Shown: in pieces, positions 59,550 to 64,000 of the stretch
Position numbering within the stretch: position 1 is the stretch's first letter
Layout of the letters: every line of letters begins with the position of its first letter
Source: Streptomyces sp. CB02400
GTDB taxonomy: Bacteria > Actinomycetota > Actinomycetes > Streptomycetales > Streptomycetaceae
DNA length: 64,000 nucleotides
Direction of reading: 5' to 3'
Assembly (NCBI RefSeq): GCF_001905725.1
Contig: NZ_LIWB01000010.1
Coordinates: forward strand, 183,140 to 247,139
Program-made: the position numbers and the translations under genes
Notes under the pieces: generated by a model
Seen by the model: the letters and a program-made list of their open reading frames with translations, nothing else
Databases searched by the model: none
What the model was told of the DNA's origin: nothing

Positions 59550-60164
59550 TCATTCGAGGCCGAGGGCCGGCAGTACGGCGGCCTCGACGAACCGGAGCAG
59601 ATAGTCCGCGTCCGCGTTGCGGCCCTCCAGCGTGGGCCGGACCCGCAGCACGCCGAAGAGCTGTGCCGGGACGTACTCCAGCGCCGGGTTCCCGGCGGCG
59701 ACCTCCCCGCGCTCGACGCCGCGCCGCAGGATCTTCTCCAGCGCGCTGATCTCCGGGTCGACCAGTGCCTCGCGCAGGGCCTGCGCCAGTTCCCGGTCCT
59801 GGATGACCGCGTGCCCGAGCGCCTGGAGCAGCGTGGTGTCCTTCGGCGACCACTCCCCCGCGCACCGCGCCGCCTCGCGCAGGTCCCCGGCGAGGGTGCC
59901 GGTGTCGATGCGGGCGAACCGCGCCTGCCGGTTGGAGCGCAGGGCGGCGGCGACGAACTGCGGCTTGGTCCGCCACTGCCGGTACAGCGTGGACTTGCTG
60001 CACCGCGTGCTGGCGGCGACGCCCTCCATGCTCACGGCGTCGTAGCCGCACTCGCGGATCTGGTCCAGCACGGCGTCGAAGAACTCCCGCTCACGCTCCG
60101 GGGTGATCTTGGAGCGGCGCGAGGTTCCGGCCGGCCCGGGTCGGTCCGCGTCCTGCGACGTCAT
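59550..60164 (-). CDS. TetR family transcriptional regulator
   Basis: The 204-residue protein has an N-terminal TetR helix-turn-helix (VSMEGVAASTRCSKSTLYRQWRTKPQFVAAAL), then a helical ligand domain with a C-terminal segment resembling the TetR_C_11-type region (ALGHAVIQDRELAQALREALVDPEI). The ATG (MTSQDADRPGP) is chosen, and the long open frame beyond runs into the PAP2 gene antisense. The intergenic region towards the divergent PAP2 gene contains a 17-base inverted repeat, a likely binding site. Confidence 0.9.
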   Translation of the reverse strand: MTSQDADRPGPAGTSRRSKITPEREREFFDAVLDQIRECGYDAVSMEGVAASTRCSKSTLYRQWRTKPQFVAAALRSNRQARFARIDTGTLAGDLREAARCAGEWSPKDTTLLQALGHAVIQDRELAQALREALVDPEISALEKILRRGVERGEVAAGNPALEYVPAQLFGVLRVRPTLEGRNADADYLLRFVEAAVLPALGLE

Positions 60165-60204
60165 CGCTCGGCTCCTTACTCCCTCGAGTGAGGCGTACGT
60201 CATC

Positions 60205-60252
60205 GATACACCAGTGTACCGGTACGCGACCGTATCGGTACACTGGCGTATC
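60205..60252. promoter_or_regulatory. TetR-type inverted-repeat operator
   Basis: GATACACCAGTGTACCG (60205-60221) and CGGTACACTGGCGTATC (60236-60252) are complementary at 16 of 17 positions, with 14 bases between them. Further GTATCG-like half-sites follow to 60285. The region separates the TetR gene from the PAP2-DMT transcription unit, suggesting autoregulation and control of both. Confidence 0.75.
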
Positions 60253-60323
60253 GGTACGAACCCGTATCGATGAGAGTCGGTACCCGCGCGCACCGTCTGC
60301 ACCACGACAGAAAGGGCCCGGGG

Positions 60324-61130
60324 ATGAATGGCCGCAAGGAGCCTGGACCCGCGGGGTCCGACGCGCCGGCGCGTCCGCCGCTCGTCCGTGAACTCCTGCT
60401 GGTGGCGGGACTCTTCCTCGTCTACAAGCTCGGCCGGCGACTGGCGACCGGCCACACCGGCGAGGCGTACCGCAACGGCCACGAGGTGTGGGACCTGGAG
60501 CGCGCGCTGCACCTGCCCGGCGAGGGCGCGGTGCAGTCCCTGCTGCTGCACGGCGACGGGCTCGCGCACCTCGCGAACACCTACTACGCGGTCGTCCACT
60601 TCCCGGCCACCGCGGCCTTCCTGGTCTGGCTCTATCTGCGCCGCCCGGCCCACTACGTCTGGGCGCGCCGGATCCTGGCGGCGGTCACCGCCGCCGCGCT
60701 GGTGCTGCATCTGGTGTTCCCGCTCGCCCCGCCGCGGATGCTCGCCGCCACGGGGCTGGTGGACACCGCGCGGGTGTACGGGCCGTCGGTGTACGGCCCG
60801 CCGGGGACCGACCAGCTCTCGAACCAGTTCGCGGCGATGCCCTCGCTGCACTTCGGGTGGGCGCTGATGGTGGCGGTCGGCCTGGTCGTCGCCACGCGCG
60901 CGTGGTGGCGGTGGCTGTGGCTGCTGCATCCGCTGGTGACGCTGCTGGTGATCGTGGGGACGGCGAACCACTTCTGGCTGGACGCGCTCGTGGCGGCGGC
61001 GCTGCTGGGCCTCGCGCTCGTGGTGCTGCGCCTGCCGCGGCACACGGCGACGGGGACGGGACGGACACGGGCCCGCCACGTACCGGGCGTACCGGCACGG
61101 GACCGGGCGCTCGCGGGGGCGGGCCGATGA
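60324..61130 (+). CDS. PAP2-superfamily membrane phosphatase/phosphotransferase (inositolphosphotransferase-like)
   Basis: The 268-residue protein has about six membrane helices and the two PAP2 motifs AMPSLHFGWAL (about residue 175) and GTANHFWLDAL (about 213), providing catalytic His and Asp residues. The arrangement resembles the Aur1/IPC-synthase-like branch, so a lipid phosphotransferase is possible alongside simple phosphatase action. GGGG precedes the ATG. It is first in a unit with the DMT transporter and is under the TetR operator. Confidence 0.85.
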   Translation: MNGRKEPGPAGSDAPARPPLVRELLLVAGLFLVYKLGRRLATGHTGEAYRNGHEVWDLERALHLPGEGAVQSLLLHGDGLAHLANTYYAVVHFPATAAFLVWLYLRRPAHYVWARRILAAVTAAALVLHLVFPLAPPRMLAATGLVDTARVYGPSVYGPPGTDQLSNQFAAMPSLHFGWALMVAVGLVVATRAWWRWLWLLHPLVTLLVIVGTANHFWLDALVAAALLGLALVVLRLPRHTATGTGRTRARHVPGVPARDRALAGAGR

Positions 61131-62119
61131 GCGCCGTCGCCGTGGCCGTCCTGCTGTCCCTCGTCTCCGCCGTCGCCTACGCCGCCGCCGCGGTGGCCCA
61201 GGAACGGCTGGCCTCCCGGTCCTCCGGCACCGGCACGCTGCGGCTGCTGGCCGACGGCGCCTGGTGGTGGGCGGTCGCGCTGAACGCCTCGGCCGCGCTG
61301 CTCCATGTGGTGGCGCTCAAGTACGGCCCGCTCACCGTGGTCCAGCCGCTCGGCGCCCTCACCCTGGTCGCGGCGGTGCCCATGGGGGCGCGGATCGCGG
61401 GGCGGCCGGTGAGCGCGGTCGAGTGGCGGGGTACGGCGTTCACCCTCACCGGTCTGGCGGCGGTGCTGGTGACGGCGTCCGGGCCGGCTCCCGACGACGT
61501 GCTGAGCGTGCCCGAGGCGCTGGTCGTCGCGGGCGGTACGGCGTCGCTGATCGGGCTGCTGTCGTGGCCGGGGTCCCGGCCCGGTCTGCGGCACGCGACC
61601 GCGTCGGGCATCGCCTCCGGGGTGGCCTCGGCGCTCACCCAGACCGTGACGGTCGCGGTGACGGACCGGTCCGGCCCGCTGCTGAGCGTGCAGGTGGTCG
61701 TGGTGGCGCTGCTGGTGGCCGCCTTCGCGGCCGGCGGACTGCTGCTGTCGCAGACCGCCTACCGGGGTGGCCTGGGCGCCCCGCTCGCGGTGGTCACCCT
61801 GACGAACCCGCTGGCGGCCGCGGTGATCGGCCTCTCCCTCCTCGGCGAACGCCTCCGCGCCGGCCCGACGGGCATCCTCCTCACCCTGACCGGCGCAGCC
61901 CTCGCCTCCTGGGGCGTCCTGCTGCTGAGCCGGGCGACACCCCACCCGACGGGAGCACCCACGACCCTGACTCACGTGAACCCTCCCGCAATGCGGCAGC
62001 GGAACTCCGTAGAGGAGGTCGCAACTGCGGCCAGTCACACCGCCGCAACCGCGGGCAGTCGTGCCGCTGGGGCGGCACGGGCGGGCGCGGCGGCACCCCG
62101 CGAACGCCGGGCTGCGTAA
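61127..62119 (+). CDS. EamA/DMT superfamily transporter
   Basis: In this 330-residue protein, about nine or ten hydrophobic segments form two EamA halves (LNASAALLHVVALKYGPLTVVQPLGALTLV and AVVTLTNPLAAAVIGLSLLGERL). The start overlaps the PAP2 stop by four bases. The last 55 residues, after LLLSRATPHPT, are hydrophilic and Ala/Arg-rich and partly encoded by dispersed element copy C. They are probably a recent, non-functional extension. The substrate is unknown. Confidence 0.88.
   Translation: MSAVAVAVLLSLVSAVAYAAAAVAQERLASRSSGTGTLRLLADGAWWWAVALNASAALLHVVALKYGPLTVVQPLGALTLVAAVPMGARIAGRPVSAVEWRGTAFTLTGLAAVLVTASGPAPDDVLSVPEALVVAGGTASLIGLLSWPGSRPGLRHATASGIASGVASALTQTVTVAVTDRSGPLLSVQVVVVALLVAAFAAGGLLLSQTAYRGGLGAPLAVVTLTNPLAAAVIGLSLLGERLRAGPTGILLTLTGAALASWGVLLLSRATPHPTGAPTTLTHVNPPAMRQRNSVEEVATAASHTAATAGSRAAGAARAGAAAPRERRAA
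62049..62090 (-). repeat. Dispersed convergent-gene element, copy C
   Basis: On the minus strand it reads GCGCCCGCCCGTGCC, hairpin GTGCCGCCCC/AGCGGCAC-like, GGCACGACTGCCCGCGG, as in copies A and B. It lies in the 3' end of the DMT transporter gene, just before the convergent phospholipase C stop. Confidence 0.75.
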
Positions 62120-62145
62120 CACCCCCGCCCAGCCCCGGACGACAG

Positions 62146-64000
62146 TCAGTCCGTGGCGATCGCCGGGTCACTGACGCCCGGCCGGCCGTTCTCGACGTGA
62201 CCCACGAAGCGGCGCAGGAACGCCGGCTCGGCCGCGGACGTGACCGTCAGGTCGTACCAGCGACGGCTGGAACGCAGGTCGACGGTGCGGTGCACGGTGG
62301 CGCCGGGCCGGACGGTGACGGTCGCAGGGCGGCCGCCGTAACCGTCGGCCACCCGCAACCGGACGGCACCCGACCCCCCGTTGACGAACGTCAGCCGAAC
62401 GTCATCACCGGTATGGCGAGCAGTGACCTCACACCCCGCAACCCCGTTCGCCCCCCGGAAAACACGGAGGAACCCGTTCGGACCGTGCACGGTCAGGTCG
62501 TACGCCCCCCCGGAGTACACCGAGTTCCAGGTGTCCGATATCTCCTTGCCGGCCTCGGTCGTATAGGTCCAGGGACCGTCGGCCCGGTTGCCGGACGTGA
62601 CCAGGAAGGCGGCCCCCGCCCGCGCACCGGAGGCGAAGGTCAGCGTGAACTTCCCGGCCGCCGGATCGGCGGAACCGTCCACCGCCGGGGCGTACTTCAG
62701 CGGACGAGCCGGGCGCGACCCACGCTCCTGACGGGGCATGCCGGCGTCGGCCGGCGGCGTGGGCCGGTAGTCGGGATGGCGCTCGCGGTCCGGCGGCTCG
62801 TAGGCGTCGGTGTCCGGCAGCCGAGCCGGCCGGCTGTCCCTGCGGGAGAAGTCGAAGGCACTGGTCAGGTCGCCGCAGATCGCGCGCCGCCACGGCGAGA
62901 TGCCCGGCTCGCGCACACCGAAGCGGCGCTCCATGAACCGGATGACCGAGGTGTGGTCGAACGTCTCCGAGCAGACGTACCCGCCCTTGCTCCACGGCGA
63001 GACCACCAGCATCGGCACGCGCGGGCCGAGCCCGTAGAAGCCCTCACGGTGGGTGCCGCTGCCCTCGAAGACGTCCAGGGAGACGTCGACGGTGGACCGG
63101 CCCTGCGCGGCCGACTTCGGCGGCAGCGGCGGCACCACGTGGTCGAAGAAGCCGTCGTTCTCGTCGTACGTGATGAACAGGGCGGTCTTCGCCCAGACGG
63201 CCGGGTTGGAGGTGAGCGCGTCCAGGACCTGGGAGATGTACCAGGCGCCGTAGTTGGACGGCCAGTTGGAGTGCTCGGAGAAGGCCTCGGGGGCGGCGAT
63301 CCAGGAGATCTGCGGCAGCCGGCCCGCCTTGACGTCGGCGCGGAGCCGGTCGAACCAACCCTCGCCGTTCTTCGCGTCGGTGCCGGTACGGGCCTTGTCG
63401 TACAGGGGGTCGCCCGGCTCGGCGTTGCGGTACTTGTCGAAGTACAGCAGGGAGTTGTCGCCGTAGTTGCCGCGGTAGGCGTCGGAGATCCAGCCCCAGT
63501 GACCGGCCGCGTCCAGGCCGTCGCCGATGTCCTGGTAGATCCTCCAGGAGATCCCGGCCTCCTCCAGCCGCTCGGGGTACGTCGTCCAGTCGTAGCCGAG
63601 TTCGTCGTTGCCGAGGACCGGGCCGCCGCCCTCGCCGTCGTTGCCGGTGTGGCCCGACCACAGGTAGTAGCGGTTGGGGTCGGTGGAGCCGATGAAGGAG
63701 CAGTGGTAGGCGTCGCAGACGGTGAAGGTGTCGGCGAGCGCGTAGTGGAAGGGGATGTCCTCGCGGGTCAGGTACGCCATGGTGGTGGTGCCCTTGGCGG
63801 GCAGCCAGCGGTCGTACTTGCCGTTGTGGTAGGCGTCCTGGCCGTCGGACCAGCCGTGCGGCAGCCCTTCCAGGAACCGCATGCCGAGGTCGTCGGCCTC
63901 CGGGCGGAAGGGCAGGACCTCCGTGCCGTCGCTCTTGGTCTGGTGCCACACCGACTTGCCGCTGTCGAGCCGGACCGGGTGCGGGTCGCCGAAGCCGCGG
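62146..64000 (-). CDS. Phosphocholine-specific phospholipase C (alkaline phosphatase fold), N-terminus beyond window
   Basis: At least 617 residues are present and the frame stays open to the window edge (RGFGDPHPVRLDSGKSVWHQ). It shows phosphoesterase-family motifs: DTFTVCDAYHCSFIGSTDPN, ITYDENDGFFDHVVPP, GLGPRVPMLVVSPWSKGG and TFDHTSVIRFMERRFG. Two C-terminal DUF756-like beta domains lie at about 430-610 (SGGAYDLTVHGPNGFLRVFRG, RWYDLTVTS). Such enzymes are secreted, Tat-dependent and hydrolyse phosphatidylcholine or sphingomyelin. The signal peptide lies outside. Confidence 0.92.
   Translation of the reverse strand, partial: RGFGDPHPVRLDSGKSVWHQTKSDGTEVLPFRPEADDLGMRFLEGLPHGWSDGQDAYHNGKYDRWLPAKGTTTMAYLTREDIPFHYALADTFTVCDAYHCSFIGSTDPNRYYLWSGHTGNDGEGGGPVLGNDELGYDWTTYPERLEEAGISWRIYQDIGDGLDAAGHWGWISDAYRGNYGDNSLLYFDKYRNAEPGDPLYDKARTGTDAKNGEGWFDRLRADVKAGRLPQISWIAAPEAFSEHSNWPSNYGAWYISQVLDALTSNPAVWAKTALFITYDENDGFFDHVVPPLPPKSAAQGRSTVDVSLDVFEGSGTHREGFYGLGPRVPMLVVSPWSKGGYVCSETFDHTSVIRFMERRFGVREPGISPWRRAICGDLTSAFDFSRRDSRPARLPDTDAYEPPDRERHPDYRPTPPADAGMPRQERGSRPARPLKYAPAVDGSADPAAGKFTLTFASGARAGAAFLVTSGNRADGPWTYTTEAGKEISDTWNSVYSGGAYDLTVHGPNGFLRVFRGANGVAGCEVTARHTGDDVRLTFVNGGSGAVRLRVADGYGGRPATVTVRPGATVHRTVDLRSSRRWYDLTVTSAAEPAFLRRFVGHVENGRPGVSDPAIATD

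Overview
The base composition (very high GC), the third-position GC bias of the reading frames, the frequent GTG/TTG starts and marker genes such as an SsgA-like sporulation protein, a WhiB-like protein and a small two-domain laccase all point to a Streptomyces chromosome. The gene order (idi, ssgD, wblH, small laccase, pcaV-pca operon) matches what I recall of the S. coelicolor SCO67xx block. That recollection was not checked against a database. I see no insertion sequences, phage genes, tRNAs, rRNAs or CRISPR arrays. The window looks like vertically inherited, mostly core-like DNA.

Layout. 1-3861 (minus): an overlapping four-gene operon that combines two CDP-alcohol phosphotransferases, a sugar-phosphate-type nucleotidyltransferase and a glycerol-1-phosphate-dehydrogenase-like enzyme. 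It is followed by a divergent galE. 5.2-13.4 kb: cation efflux, isopentenyl diphosphate isomerase, an anti-sigma-type ATPase, an HdeD membrane protein, a crotonase, two adjacent PfpI-fold genes (one an AraC-type regulator), a 43-residue protein and Tex. 13.6-24.3 kb: ABC-F ATPase, a protein of unknown function, D-amino-acid oxidase, BCCT transporter, secreted X-prolyl peptidase, macro-domain protein, amino-acid permease and MerR regulator. 24.3-30.4 kb: a beta-oxidation operon (CaiB/AMACR-like, thiolase, FadB-like) divergent from a trans-acting enoyl reductase homologue.

30.4-42.2 kb: small proteins, endonuclease V, ssgD, a PEP mutase-like protein, a GPP34 protein, an ABC-F gene with a leader that looks like an antibiotic-responsive attenuator, dimethylarginine hydrolase, an acyl-ACP desaturase preceded by three iterated operator palindromes, wblH, a VOC protein, a LacI regulator and the small laccase. 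42.4-47.1 kb: two large secreted proteins divergent from the laccase, one ThuA plus PQQ-type sugar dehydrogenase and one cupredoxin plus Ig repeats plus DUF1080. Together with the laccase they suggest an extracellular copper and carbohydrate oxidation module.

47.2-64 kb: zinc alcohol dehydrogenase, DUF3048 lipoprotein, and the protocatechuate operon pcaV / pcaIJHGBL, in which the thiolase gene pcaF expected between pcaJ and pcaH is absent. Next come a LAL-type ATPase that lacks its HTH domain, a DUF2510 membrane protein, a TetR / PAP2 / DMT-transporter unit with a strong inverted-repeat operator, and a truncated phospholipase C at the right edge. Convergent gene pairs are often separated by strong hairpins. 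Three of them share a dispersed sequence element.
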